The notes beneath the pieces are model-generated. The model saw nothing but the letters and a program-made list of their open reading frames with translations, had not been told where the DNA came from and ran no database searches. 64,000 bases of DNA from Bradysia coprophila. Its lineage: Eukaryota; Arthropoda; Insecta; Diptera; Sciaridae. How positions within the stretch are numbered: position 1 is the stretch's first letter; every line of letters starts with the position of its first letter. The stretch spans positions 3,782,390 through 3,846,389 of the forward strand of contig NW_023503409.1 in NCBI RefSeq assembly GCF_014529535.1, in the 5' to 3' direction. Shown here in pieces: positions 1 to 12,562 of this stretch. Made by a program: the position numbers and the translations under genes.

Positions 1-2236
1 TATCGCGTATATTGGAGGTGTCATAAAGATAATAAAGCGACTTTAATGAACAACATTTAATGTTGAATAGACACACAGTTTTTTGGCAAATGTTTTAGTT
101 TTGTATTTCTCGACCGTATCAGATAGAAGAATCTGCCATGAATGTTTGCACCTTTTTTTATTTCATCCTTTTGCAGACAGACATATCACCCATTTATAGA
201 ATCTTTAGCCTCTGTCTACGAAATCTTTTACTTCAATGATTTTAACATACGTTTTCGTATATATAAGGTTTAACCGAGTTGGTTTGCATTGTCACTCATT
301 ACCAAATGAAAAGCCGCCTGCAGAAATGCAGAGAACGTTCTTGTGTCTAATGCACAATATCTATAGAACATCCCTGCTTGTTAAAGATACAAGAATGGAA
401 TGCAGTGAAAATAATCTGACAGAAAACAGTATCCCATTTTAAAATGACTCACCTGATGCCATCCTGATCTTGAAAAGTGAAATCCAAATATTCGTTCTTT
501 CCGCAACCAATAATTTAGCCCATTTAATAAAATGGGACCACAGTCACTTAGACCTTAGGAATTTCTTATTAATCTAATTTATACTAACTTATAGCTTAGC
601 GATTAGTATTGTTTTCCTGATTATTCATTCTATCGACGGAACAAGCAGATGTTTCCATTTAATGCACTCATCACTCACTGCTCATGTTTTCTCGGAGTGG
701 ATGTAAATTTTCCTTTGTTTCATGTTTATTTCACCAAGGTTTTTTTTATTACAAGAAAGTCAGTTGCTGTCATCAAATATTTTTTTGAAATAATATCATT
801 CGTCATCGCACATTCTCCGTAACAAAATTTTTGTTCTCATTTTAATGAACTTCCTACTTGTTGATTGCTCACAATGCAATATAATCGTTAAGCACTGTAG
901 CCAATAAACTGAATAAATGTCTGTAACAACTCGTCACGTTCGAACTACTGAATTAAAATCTCTCAATTAAACAAAAATTTTGCAAACACTTTTTGTGTAC
1001 TCATATTTTAGACTCGTCTAAGATTTCGTTAAATATTTGTGTTGATATATACTCTCGGTATCGTTTTTGATAATATATAAAAGTCTCTTTCTTTATCACA
1101 ATTCGTTTGTTTACTTAGTATCACTTTGCAACAATAGTATGGTTGTTGTGCCACTCTATGCACCATGCATTTTATGGTGAGCATGGTGTAAAATGATAAT
1201 CTTAATTTACAATTGTTGTAGAAGTAATTGGCGCCAAACGACAAATTTGAAGAGTATATGGTCAAATATTCAATCAAACATAAAGAGATCCTATCGATCC
1301 TCAAAATCTTTCATTTCTTTTGCACTAATTTGTTTGTGAGTTGCAGGGCAGAATTACGCACGAAACTTGGTCACCGAAAATTTACATTAGGGCTCTAAAA
1401 GCGACCAGCAAGCACTTGAGTTACTGGATAGCAAAAAAATTCGAATTTCAACTAAATTATCGAGTTTATAAATGAGTATTTACCATATCTGTGTTGTAAA
1501 GTAGAGATGTTTCAACTTCAACTGAGGGTTGAAATCTAATATATAGGACTTTGGGCTGAGTCCTTGCGGTTTGTTAGGTCTTAAGCCGATGAAACAATCG
1601 GTAAAGCGGTAAACTAAAGGTACCAGATCTTGAAGCAATTGAAATCTATGTTAGAGAATGTTGAAATGTTGCCGTAAGAAGTATGGTAAACGGTCACAAT
1701 AACCCCAAAAAAATATCGAACGGACAAAATAACTACGATCAAAATTACCCTTTTTAATTAAAAAAAAATGAAAATGGTCCAGTAGCGGTGGTAAACCCAA
1801 AGAAAATACTTTTCGTCCAAAATTATCGAAAAAATCGGCAAAAACCACAGCTAGGCTCGAGAGCAGTGCTATGCTAGAATTAGCTACTTCTCAAATCATT
1901 TTTCCATCAAAACAATTTCGAAATGTAGTAACTTCATTACTAGCCTTAATCTATACATTACTATAGACTAACCCCGATTTGAACATTTATTTTTTCTAAG
2001 CATATTTCTTACCTCACTCACTTTCGAAAGAATTGATCACAATTTGCATTGTCGAATTCTTGATCTAGGTAAAACTTGGAAAGTACTTTCAAATTCTCCA
2101 AATCTGTCAATGCAACCTAATTGTTCTTCACTTTGCTTCTATGTTGCAACTCAAGGACACGGAATATATTCGATGGCAATATTCGATTCGATGGAAGAAA
2201 ACAAACGAAACAAAAAACACCTTCGGTTGTATCAAA
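1..2236. other. non-coding stretch, no recognisable gene
   Basis: Only short open frames (at most about 90 codons) occur here. None resembles a known protein or joins to neighbours through plausible splice sites. The stretch is AT-rich with homopolymer runs. It could be intergenic or an intron of a gene starting outside the window. Confidence 0.5.
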
Positions 2237-2253
2237 TTTATTAAAAATTTATT
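2237..2253 (-). promoter_or_regulatory. poly(A) signals of the DIS3L2 gene
   Basis: Two AATAAA hexamers on the minus strand, at 2248-2253 and 2237-2242, lie 53 and 64 bases downstream of the DIS3L2 stop codon. This is the normal place for cleavage and polyadenylation signals. Confidence 0.6.
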
Positions 2254-2305
2254 CTAATAATTTGCAATAATTTAAGTTCTCATCAACAAAGTGATATTTG
2301 ATACC

Positions 2306-5300
2306 TTAATTTGGCGGAACAAGCTTAGCTTTAAGCTTCTCGTCCTTAGCACTCACTTCAACTTGCACAACATCGAAAATGTTCACTCGAATTGGTGATA
2401 AATTTTTGCAGCCCACAAATTGTATACGGGGAATTCCATCATCGACCGAAAATTTAATTTCCGGCTCGTTGTGCTGTTAAATTACAAAAACAGTATTGGA
2501 TGATTCACGCGCAACTACATGCACGAAATATGAAGACAAACCTTAATATTGACGCGAATATTATGTCCGCTGTCGATTAACATCAGGTGCAAGTCAGTGC
2601 CTTTAGACTGTTCTTTAACCGCAGCTCGCATCTTTATTGGTCCGAAAAGCCGTAAATAGTGCAAAAAATATAAATTTGTACTGTCCTCTCCTGCCAATTT
2701 TGCGTTGTACTTTTGATCATTGCACGTTCTTGCAATGGACTTCAGCTCGTCTTGAGATCGAGTTGGAATAGGAGCGAGATTTAACGCAGCTGCCAATAGC
2801 CTTCAATGAGGATCATAAAGTTGGCATTAGCGTTATGTGAATCAGAATACTATAAAAAAATTTGGAAAATTACCGGTGTACTAGAATGTCCGGATATCGT
2901 CGAATAGGACTGGTGAAATGTGTGTAGATTGGTATAGACAGGGCGAAATGTCGCAGTGCAGTTATATTTTTAATATGACCGCTGCAGATGTATCTGCAGA
3001 GTATTAAAAGTGCATATTAACTCCATCGCTTAAAATCAATCATTCAATCAATAAAACTTACTCTGCTCGAACCATTGGTTTAGCGACCATTGAATTTAAA
3101 ACGGTCGACACAGCCTCGTTGTTTCCAGATAATCGAATTATTGCCGCTATAGAATCGGCTATTGCTTTAGCGCTCGATATATCCATTTTGTGGTTGAGCC
3201 CAGCCATCTTCGTGACCAATTCTGTCATCATATTTGCTTTCGGTGGTGCATGGTTGCGTAGCACGGCAATGGTGGGAAATTTGTCGAATATAAATTTGGC
3301 CACAGACTGATTGGCCAACAGCATAAATTCCTCGATCAGGAAATTACTGTCGCCTCGTTCATCCGGCCGAAATGCAATCGGTTCGCCATTTTCGTTGAGA
3401 TCAAAAACTATTTTTCGTTGATTGATTGAGATGCAGCCATTGTCGTAACGACCTTTCCGTAAAATCGTGGCTATGGAATTAAGCATGTTGATCGTTTGGC
3501 TTAAATCACGATGGGTGAATCTGTGGATTTTTGGCAATTGTCCGTCCTCAAATTCGCGATCCGGTTGCTCAATCATGAGTTGGGCATGCTCGTAGGCGAA
3601 CTGCGAACAGGAGTTGATTATTGTTTTCGAGAACCTTGTGCTGACTATTTGCGCTGCTGGTGTCATTTCCCAAAATACCGAGAAAGTTAGCTTATCCTGG
3701 CCGGGTAGTAGAGAGCATAACATGCAAAGTTCTCTTGGCAGCATATGGTAGACAGTGTTTACCAAGTAAATTGTCGTTGCTTGGTCCTTGATGACATTAT
3801 CAAGTTCCGAATTTTCGTTGATGAAATAACTTACGTCAGAGATGTGGACGCCGATTTCATAATTTCCATTTTCAAGTTTTTTACAAGATACGGCATCGTC
3901 CAAATCTCTTGCAGTCAATGGATCTATGGTGAAGATACACTCTTTCGTAAGATTTTCCCTGGAATTGTACTCTGCTTCCGGTATGACAAAGGGCTGTTTG
4001 GGCAGTGCAGCCATAATATTGTCGGAAAACGCTAATGGTTTCAGACAATTTTTCAATAAAACTGCTCGATTTCCTGTGTCTAATTCATCCGATTTTCCAA
4101 TCTCTTCCGTGATGCCTGCGTATGGTTTTTTGTCCTTCCAATACCTCAACTGGACCATGTACAATGTGTTTTCCTTTGGAGCGAATGTTCCCAAAGAAAA
4201 CATTGGATCGGAAGACTTGTCAATTTTGAATCGGGGAAGACGTCGGTCGTCCGGAATAATAACAAGAGCATTAGAAGCTGCTTTCTTCATATCAAATTTT
4301 CCGACTATTTGCTTCTTCGACTGGTCATCCAGTATCTCGAAGACAAAGCCACGAACGATTCGCTTGACACTTTCTCTTGCATATGGTGACTGATCCTCTG
4401 CTGTAAATGCGAAAGCTCTGACCCGAGTACAGTGAAGTGCACACTGTCGGAGCAACATAGAGCTGAAGTAAATGTCACGATCATCTTCATCATTGGTCAT
4501 GTACGCTTCTGTGTTATCGTACTCATTGACTCTGACGTCTCCTTCAACAATTTTTCCCAAATTTGCAGCAATCAAGGATTGAATGAATGAGTCTATAGAC
4601 TTCCTATTCACTGGATCGTTGAATGCGTACCGGCCATTCTGCAGAACCAATTCATTCAAAACGTATTTGAACATGTCTGCTTCGGCAGTGTAGCGACGAA
4701 CCAACTCGTTGACTGCACTCTCGTAGGTTTCCTTTTCCTTTCGTCTCTTGGGTGTATTGTCATCGATAAATTTAACGATTGCTGGTGATGTGAATACATT
4801 TTTCATTTTAACCAGTCGGTCATTCAGAACTTTCTTTTCTTGTTTCTTAAGGAAAATGTTTGAGTTAACAGCCGCTTTCTGTAGTAAACTGTTTCTGGCT
4901 GATTCGTTCTTAGCAGTCAGCAGTGACATGATCAGGAGACATTCGTCATTTATCAGCGATGGTGCATTCGAATTGGCTGTGCGTTTTTGCAAAGGCAATT
5001 GATTCGTTTCGGAAACAGTTTGCTTTGTGGTGTGCATGATTGATGGCTGCTGGAAAAGGGACAATTGTTAAATGAGATCTGTCTTTGTGTAGATGTGTGG
5101 TGATTGCTACGGCGAGGATACGGGGCTGTAAAAGCTATTGTCAGAGACCGGGCTATAGATAAGTTTATTCTTCTGGTAATGTCCTTAGTCGAAGTAGCTG
5201 TCTTCGCAATGGGCCTAATATTCTAATCTGTTTCTATGTTGAACAACGCATGAAATATTGTTGCGTAAGGCGTGTATGTCACTAGGTCTCAATCCTTAGA

Positions 5301-7306
5301 TGTTCAAAATAAAAATCGATTTATTCGAACGATAAAAAATTGTTTAATGATCAGTTCTTAGAATGGCCAGGCTTACAATGTCACAACTTTGTATCTAATG
5401 TTCGATTTGTAATGAAATGCAAAATTTTATTTTGAACTCACCGTTGATAGATCGTCTTTTAACGCAGATTTTTTCGCCGATTCTGAAGTCCCGGTCCGTT
5501 TTTCGTTACACGAACTCTCCATCTCGTCTGACTTGGCAAAGTAGGACGTTGTCTCTTCATCATATGGAAAATTTGATGAGTCTGATGATACCGAGCTGGA
5601 ATCACTGTCATCTTCGTCCGATTTACTACCTCGAACAATGGACTCGATCACCAGATCGTCTGTTTGGTGCTTGGATGTCGATGGGCCCGCTTTTGCCGAA
5701 TTGTTTGCGCATAAATTTAACTTTTCTTGAATTTTGATGTTGATTTGTGAGCACTTATTGCGGATTAGATTTTTAGCCGCAACATCAGTCTGTACCAAGG
5801 GTGCAGTTGACCCAGTATGCGATTGTCCACTTTGTGGCTGCCCTGGATCAGCCATTTTTTTTGATCCGCGACCGCCACGTTTTCGAGGAGGTTTTTCAGC
5901 ATTCGCTTGTTTCTTGCACTCCAGACTCAATGCTCTCAATTTCTTTCGCAGTTGCTTTTGTGCTCGTTTCGAACACTCCTCATCAACATTTTGCCGTTGT
6001 GCTTCGACTTGGCGTAACACACGGGAAACTGCTTGTTCACAGGCGCTGAGTGTGCGTGGTTTCTTAGTGGGTTTATCCATAATTTTATTCAGGTGGGTCA
6101 TTGATGATGACTGAGCGGAAGACTTCAGCGTATGACCAATTTTCTCATTCGGTTGGACATTGTCGGTTTTTCGGGGTTGATGCGAAACGGATGAGATCAT
6201 AGCAGCTTTGGATGAACCTGCTTGTGGAGCACTTCCTTGAACGTTTATCTCTGAGGTAACTGCAATATTCAGTTTTTGATTGTCAAATACCAACGTACGA
6301 GCTGGTTGCTTTTCCTTTTCTTTCTTCTTAACTCTCTGTTTCGATTTCCTCGCAACGTTTCCGGGAATTTCCAAATCTTGAGCCATCGGTTTTCCGTGAA
6401 ATTGATGAACAAAGTCTACCACTTGTGGTACGTTGTTGACATCGAACAACTGCGGATTCACGTTGAATGTGTTTGTTTTCGGATTGGTAAGCAACAATTT
6501 TCGTTGCTTAGCCACATCAATCAAATACTGTTCCCTTACGTTACTAGGCATCCCAAGCAAATTTAAGATGAGCAAAGTTTCGGAATTTAGAATTAACTTG
6601 TCTTTGGGAAGACTATCAGCACACTGAGTCGTTGACGGTGGAGCTTTTGCGAACGTTCTCGAATCTATAACTTGTATGACCTTTTCCACGCTGTCTTTTC
6701 GCTGTAGAATTGGATCACGACGGCTAATGGGAGTCTCCGGTAATGGTTTCTTACTATCTCCGGTTTTCGACTTAGTTTTCTTCGGTGTTGCACCAAGAGA
6801 AGCTTCTCCTTCGTTGATTTGATCTGTTGAACCGTCTGTAAAAATGAAGGGAAAAAACGTTTTATCAAACGACCATTCACGGTACAGTAATAAGGCGAAT
6901 CAAAACAATGGGACACACAGTGCACGTAGACATGAATTTTGTGACGAAATCGAAAATGTTTGCTTTGCAACAGCGACATTTTTTCGTCAATGATAAGTCA
7001 TATATTCGATGATGTTATCATTATTCCAAAGAATGTTACACTCATTGGACAGTGTTAATGCACGTAAACAAACCGAAACAAAGGTCCAATGCGAATTAAT
7101 TTATGTGAAAACCGATCGTTCAGAAATTACTCCAAAACATAACCTTCAAATTGACCAAAAAAAAATTTACCTGTGGTAATCGCAGACAATGAACTTTTTT
7201 TATTTGCCTTTGCTAATCCCAAATTTACATTATTGCACAACTCGTGTAACGCTTCAGAATCCGAATCAGAATCGGAACTGGCTACAGATGGTGATGATGA
7301 TGCCAT
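2306..7306 (-). CDS. Dis3l2: DIS3L2-like 3'-5' exoribonuclease (RNB family)
   Basis: Six exons: 7171-7306, 5442-6835, 3062-5049, 2874-2993, 2542-2800, 2306-2473. All borders are GT...AG, phases agree, and the model gives 1354 residues. The RNB catalytic motif [11 protein letters not shown] lies at about residues 886-896, with the metal-binding aspartates present. The C-terminal RNB signature [16 protein letters not shown] spans the exon 4/5 junction, and an S1-like tail follows. Cold-shock-type sequence ([14 protein letters not shown]) precedes the RNB domain. There is no PIN domain, which fits DIS3L2 rather than DIS3. DIS3L2 is a cytoplasmic exonuclease that degrades uridylated RNAs independently of the exosome (family knowledge). 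The first 500 residues are long, charged and low-complexity (Ser/Asp at the start, Lys/Gln later), making the protein longer than typical DIS3L2. Start: ATG of exon 1, with no in-frame upstream ATG seen. Family assignment is firm; the N-terminal exons are less certain. Confidence 0.92.
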
Positions 7307-7627
7307 CAGATATTTATAGTCCTTGATGTTATCCTCGCTCTATATCCTCGAATATTTTTTTTTACAAATTTTATATATCTAAAATACGAGAGTCTTTCGC
7401 TTTTTATTATTTTATTTTTATGTTTGTTATCATGATGACAGCTAATAATCGATTACGACTACCGACATCTGCGGTTAAGATAAATTAATAAAAAAGTGTG
7501 TACCAGACTATAGAGCCGCCAAGAATCTAGCCGCGAAGAATTAATATGTAGCTCATGGAGTAAAAACGTCGAAGGTCGTTATAATGAAGGTATATAAACA
7601 TACTGAGGTAACGCAAACCCTCAGGGA
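7307..7627. other. 5' flank of DIS3L2, nothing else seen
   Basis: AT-rich sequence upstream of the DIS3L2 start, part of the 1.5-kb divergent spacer shared with the zinc-finger gene. It should hold the DIS3L2 promoter, but I see no convincing TATA box or initiator. Confidence 0.4.
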
Positions 7628-7876
7628 ATAGGTCTGTTCCAAGGGCAGACGAATTGTCAAATTTCATCCATAGACAACATAACCTAAACAATTTGTCATG
7701 AAAAATGAGCTGTCGAAATTATTATTATTATTGAAGCAGCTTCAATACGTAAAATTTTTTGACAGCTGTCACTATACGTATACGGCGTCTTAAAATTTTT
7801 GCAAAAAACAAAGGTTATGTCGTCTGTGGATGAAATCGTCGTGGTTCGCGTGTACAGTTATTTGGAACAAACCTAT
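7628..7876. repeat. MITE copy 1 (ATAGGTYTGTTCCAAG family)
   Basis: A 249-bp element with inverted ends: ATAGGTCTGTTCCAA at the left and TTGGAACAAACCTAT at the right. A second pair of inverted segments lies inside (left ATTTCATCCATAGACAACAT, right mirror near 7818-7843). The same terminal and subterminal motifs recur at 58273-58478 and in a shorter form at about 8199-8303. It has no transposase. A short frame starting at 7818 belongs to the element. Confidence 0.7.
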
Positions 7877-8198
7877 AGCAAGAAATACGGATCCAAACTG
7901 TCCGGTGAATTTCCTATGACGCTAATACATATATTTCCAACGTGCTGTACGTTTGTGTAACGACTATTGTCTAGTCAGTGGAAGTAATAGATTGCGGGAC
8001 ATTATTCTCGTTACTAACATAAGAATCAGGGATGGCGCTGCCTATAACTTGCCTTGGGGTACTTATTAAAATTTTTCTTGGTCTTTTATCATAATACTCT
8101 ACATTATCGTACTGTAAAAGCGATTTTTGACAAGACGAAAACAAACGATAGCATATACATAGCCATAACCTCAACGATTTTACAAATATTTCGGCAAC
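7877..8198. other. spacer between two MITE copies
   Basis: No recognisable gene or RNA. A 67-codon open frame on the minus strand (7971-8174) has no recognisable similarity. Confidence 0.35.
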
Positions 8199-8303
8199 AA
8201 TATGTTACTTCCAAGGTGAAATGAAATGTCAAACCGTCATCTATAGAGCCATAACCTCATGGATGACGTGTTGACAGCTGAAATAACCTTGGAACAGACA
8301 TAT
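8199..8303. repeat. MITE copy 2, shortened
   Basis: A roughly 105-bp segment ends with CCTTGGAACAGACATAT on the right and an inverted TTCCAAGG on the left. Inside are AATGTCAAACCGTCATC and an inverted GGATGACGTGTTGACA. The ends match the other copies of the ATAGGTYTGTTCCAAG family, so this is probably an internally deleted relative. The left boundary is approximate. Confidence 0.5.
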
Positions 8304-8811
8304 GCTAATCACTTTCTAGTTCTATTGTGTGCTTTATGCTTCGTGTATTTCGTGCTTTTTAGCATTGTAGCGAATAAAATACGCAGTACGTAACTGCCTC
8401 CAAATTATAGTTGACTTTAACATTACACTTACGTTTCCATAGATGATTTAGATCCTCACATATTGTAATTAAATCAGCTCTCTGCTTCTGTAAATAATAC
8501 TTTTACTTTAACTTTTTTTTAATTTATAGAATTTGAAAAGAATCAATATTTTAACTAGAAGCGACACCTGGCCGCCTCATTCGCGAAACTCTTAGAAAAT
8601 GTTTTCGAAAAAAGAAACTACATGAACTACAATAAAAAACCACGACATCTGTCGGATAAAATCCACCCTGCCAAATTACTAACATACACACTCAATACAC
8701 TTTTACCCACCATTTTGCATTTGGTGTCACCGACAAAATTGTCTCTACTAAATTCTTAGTTTCGTTTCGTTGAAATTTTGTTATTTATCGATTCAAATTC
8801 TAATTAAAACC
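8304..8811. other. 5' flank of the zinc-finger gene
   Basis: AT-rich sequence upstream of the ZAD gene start. It should hold the promoter and 5' UTR. I can place no core-promoter element with confidence. Confidence 0.35.
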
Positions 8812-11763
8812 ATGGCCAATAAAGTTGAGAGTGAGGCCGCATTAAAATTACAGTTGAAAAATAAGCGACTGTGCAGATTTTGCTGTTCAACAAGCGACAC
8901 ATTGAGTAATATTTATTCAACAGAAAATCGTATCAAAAGTAAAGCTCCGTTGCCACTGCAAATCATTTCCACCATATCAATTGAAGTAAGTGAGGGGAAT
9001 TTCTGCTGGCTTTTCTTAAATTGGGGTTTGTTTAGGGTAGCAGAGACAATGACCTTTACCATGTTAAATAGTGACGGATCGTGAAATCAACAATTAGAAT
9101 CACTGCAAGAATTTGAATTTTACCAAAATTGTTTCTTTATCGCAATTTGATTGTTATTGATGATATTCCCCACTTCCTGGAATCAAAATGAGCCGCTTTT
9201 TTAACGAAACAAATCGCGAATCGCGCACTACATAAATCACTGGTCAGTTGACCAGAACCGGTCAAAAAAATCGAGAAAAAATGTAAAAAAAACATCGAGA
9301 AAAAAAACCTATATTTGGACTGGTGAAATAGCCAATTTTAAATGTGATGAAATCTAGAGACCACTTCTTTCTATGATAAAAACTAAAAGATCCATGTCGG
9401 TGACTGTAATTCTACTTTTCTTTACAGGTTTTTACAAACGATGGTATGCCCTCGTTGATATGTGACTCTTGTCGTCTTTTGATGGATTTCTGCTACCGTT
9501 TCAAGCAAATGTGTAAAAAAGCCGACACATTGCTGAAGCAATTTCCACTGACTGGTACATGGCCGGAAAAATTGGTTCTTCCACAATATCCCGACGAGTT
9601 GCTAAAGGCGCCGGTAAAATTTACTGTCCCTCAAGCCATCAAACGAGAACCTAGCAACGAACAGGTTTTCGAAATATCGCCAAAGCGCATACGAACCGAA
9701 TTGCCAAGACCTTCGTCAAAAAGTCCAACGAAATCACCGCCAAGTACGTCTCAACCTACAATCAAATTCTTGAACCGATCATCACAGTCGAATGCATCCA
9801 GCGCCGTCAATTCTAAGCATATTGTTGTTGTAAAAGGTGAAACGGGGAACGAAGAAATCGAAGTTATCGAAACACCAGTGCCAGAAGCGCCAGCTCCAGC
9901 ACCGAAAATTCTTAACAAAAATCCCAAAATTCTCAACAAAAATGCGAGAAGTTACGCTGAGCCGAAACTTTGCGAGCCAATCATTCGCACCGACGATCAA
10001 GGAAATGTGGAAATTGTTACAGTGATTTTAGAGAATGAACAGGATCCGTTGAAAGTTGCCGATCCAGTCGAGACCAATGTTTTTCCATGTCCATACTGTG
10101 AACGCAGCTTTCCATTGAAACAGTTATTGGACATTCACGTCACGAATCATACAAGAGAACGAAAATTTTCTTGCGACATTTGCGAGAAGTTATTCTTCAG
10201 CAAGTACGATCTGTCCAAGCATGCTCTCATTCATTCCGGGGAGAAACCGTTCCAGTGTGTGGTCTGTTCGAAATCGTTTTCTAGATCCACATTGCTGTCA
10301 CGTCACGAAAAAATTCACGTCGAACAACCGAAGCATGTGTGCTCCTTCTGTGACCGAAAATATTTGAATGCCGAAGATTTGGAGAAGCACATCGAACGAC
10401 ATAAGAAGAATCGTCCATTCCCATGCAATTTGTGTGGAAAAAGTTTTGCCTTCAAACAAGGACTCGAACGACACGAAGTGATTCATCAGAAAGGTTTGAG
10501 CTTAACGCAAAAATATTCAGCTTCTAAGATTCTAAATATTTCCCTTACCCTAGATCAACCCTACCAATGCGAACACTGCGATCAAAGTTTTTCCACTCCA
10601 AACAAATTGGCTCGTCATTTAACGGCACATGCTGGCCAACGCCCGTTCCCATGTCGACTATGTCCAAAGTCGTACTTGCTCAGTCATCATTTGACTCGAC
10701 ACCTTCGCTCACACAAGGATGGCGAAGGATCGTACAAATGTAGCGATTGTGACAAATGTAAGTGATTGGAACACCGACCATTCATTTCTTATATAACGAA
10801 AAACGGATTCTGTTGCAGTGTTCACCGTTCGAGACGATTTGATTTACCATTCGGCTATTCATGCCACTCAAAATTTGACTTGTCCATTGTGCAAGCTGAA
10901 ATTCAACAGCTTAGATGACGTCACTGATCACATCAAATCCCATACACTGTCCGAGCAATATGCCTGCGAATTCTGTGATCTAATCTTTACCACGGAAGAC
11001 CAGCTCGTTTCCCACAGTCAAGTGGAACACTCTGATGAACAGGTACCGAGGCATTGATTGCTTATTTTGAAGTGAATTCGATTTTCATTTCATTTGCTTG
11101 CAGGCCGCTTATGACGAGGACGATAAAACACGCAAAGGCAAAGAGACCGAGATCGATTATCATGAGACACTTTTTGTTGAACCGTTCGAACAGAAACCGT
11201 TAAACATTATCAACGAACCAGATAATCAGGATGAAAATATGTCTGATGGAACGGACGTCCCATACACAGGCGAGGTGGAAGAGTTCGCTTTACTCTCTGT
11301 AAAGAAATCAACCAACCGCAAGGTGTTCAAAGGCAACAATCGTGATGTGGAAAAGCGACTGACCCGTTCAGCTGATCTAAAGAAGACAAGTCCTTCGGCC
11401 AAACTGCCAGTACTAACGAAAGTGAACATCCAAAATGTTCCCAAGGGCATCACAATTACCAAGAAAACAGTAGCGGCTACTCAAAAACCAATCGCCGAAG
11501 CAACTACGAAGTCTGAAAATGAGACTAAATCGAAGAAAACCACTCCGGACTCCAGTCCAGACAGTAAGCCGAGTGGATCGCAGAAATTAGCCGTAAAAGC
11601 AAAGCCTGAAGCCAAGAATACGTCTCCGAAAAGTGCGGCCAATGACGTACAGAAAGTTAAACTGACGAAAGCTCAGGTCGCTGCTATGGCTAAAGAAGGT
11701 AAAATAGCCGTCAAGGATGGTAAAGTTTTTTTAAGGAATGGTTCGAGCAAAACGGCGAAGTAG
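8812..11763 (+). CDS. ZAD-domain C2H2 zinc-finger transcription factor
   Basis: Exons 8812-8985, 9428-10493, 10554-10757, 10819-11042 and 11104-11763, with consistent phases, give 775 residues. An N-terminal ZAD (zinc-finger-associated domain) has the paired cysteines CRFC (residues 21 and 24) and CDSC (70 and 73), split by the 442-bp first intron. Ten C2H2 fingers follow. The first five are in exon 2, fingers 6-7 are in exon 3, and finger 8 (YKCSDCDK+LFTV) is assembled across the exon 3/4 junction, which confirms that splice. Linkers such as HSGEKPF are classical. The tail is basic and rich in Lys/Thr/Ser, with no further domain. ZAD proteins are a large insect family of nuclear DNA-binding proteins in which ZAD mediates dimerisation. 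The individual orthologue cannot be named from sequence. A 60-bp in-frame intron at 10494-10553 is easily mistaken for coding sequence. Confidence 0.93.
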
Positions 11764-12562
11764 AAAATTATTCGATAGAAGCGGACAGGCGATGAAGAGG
11801 GTAAGTTTTATGATGGAGACTATCGTTAGCGCGGTATTTTATTTTTATTTTGATGCTTGGGGTAAATTACACTCGGAGTGATATGGAAATCGGACACAAT
11901 TCTCTTCGTTTGTTAGCGTGAACAGTTGCAAACGTGTATCCTAAAAAATTCAGTGCGGAAATATCTACTTCCATATGGGTCCCACAAACGTGATGCAGAT
12001 AAACATAGGAAATACCTTTACACTCAGAAGAAAATCCTTTGTTATTGAAGTCCTTAAATCCTTCAAAAGTCCTTCAAAATCAAGGGATAATCCTTAAAAA
12101 TCTAGTAAAATGTTTGAAAGTTCATTCGAATCCTAGAAAATCCTTCGAGGATTTTCTCATAGAAAAACCTTCTGGACTCAAAATACATAATTTTGTCCCT
12201 TCGTCTACGTGATAGCAATTGTGTCGTATCTCATTTTTTTCTGATTGTAATTTACACCGAAATGCAATATAATCCCTCAGCGTAGAGGAAATGTTTCTGA
12301 TTACTGGTCCAAACAATTAATCTACATTTAGGGATTGTTACATTTCGCCATGGTTTGTGTACATTTAATGCTTTCTAATCTATCTATCGATATAATATTA
12401 CCGTTATTTGCTCAAATGCTGTAGCAACTATTGCTGGTAACTTCAAATAAGTAAAGTGAATACAAGATCTATAATTCTTGAGGGGGAAACCACTAGCCAG
12501 AATTTGAAAAAATAGTTTCAAAAATTCTGATGTACGAAACATTACAAAAATTTTGACCAACA
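11764..12562. other. 3' flank with TCCTT-rich short repeats
   Basis: This covers the zinc-finger gene 3' UTR and flank. At about 12020-12170 a run of imperfect short repeats of the type CCTTCAAAATC / TCCTTAAAAATC is visible, ending in a small hairpin (AATCCTTCGAGGATTTT). No gene is recognised. Confidence 0.45.

Noticed and set aside
5427-6627. Several plus-strand frames opposite DIS3L2 exons 2 and 3
   Set aside because: They are antisense shadows of the coding exons with no independent support.
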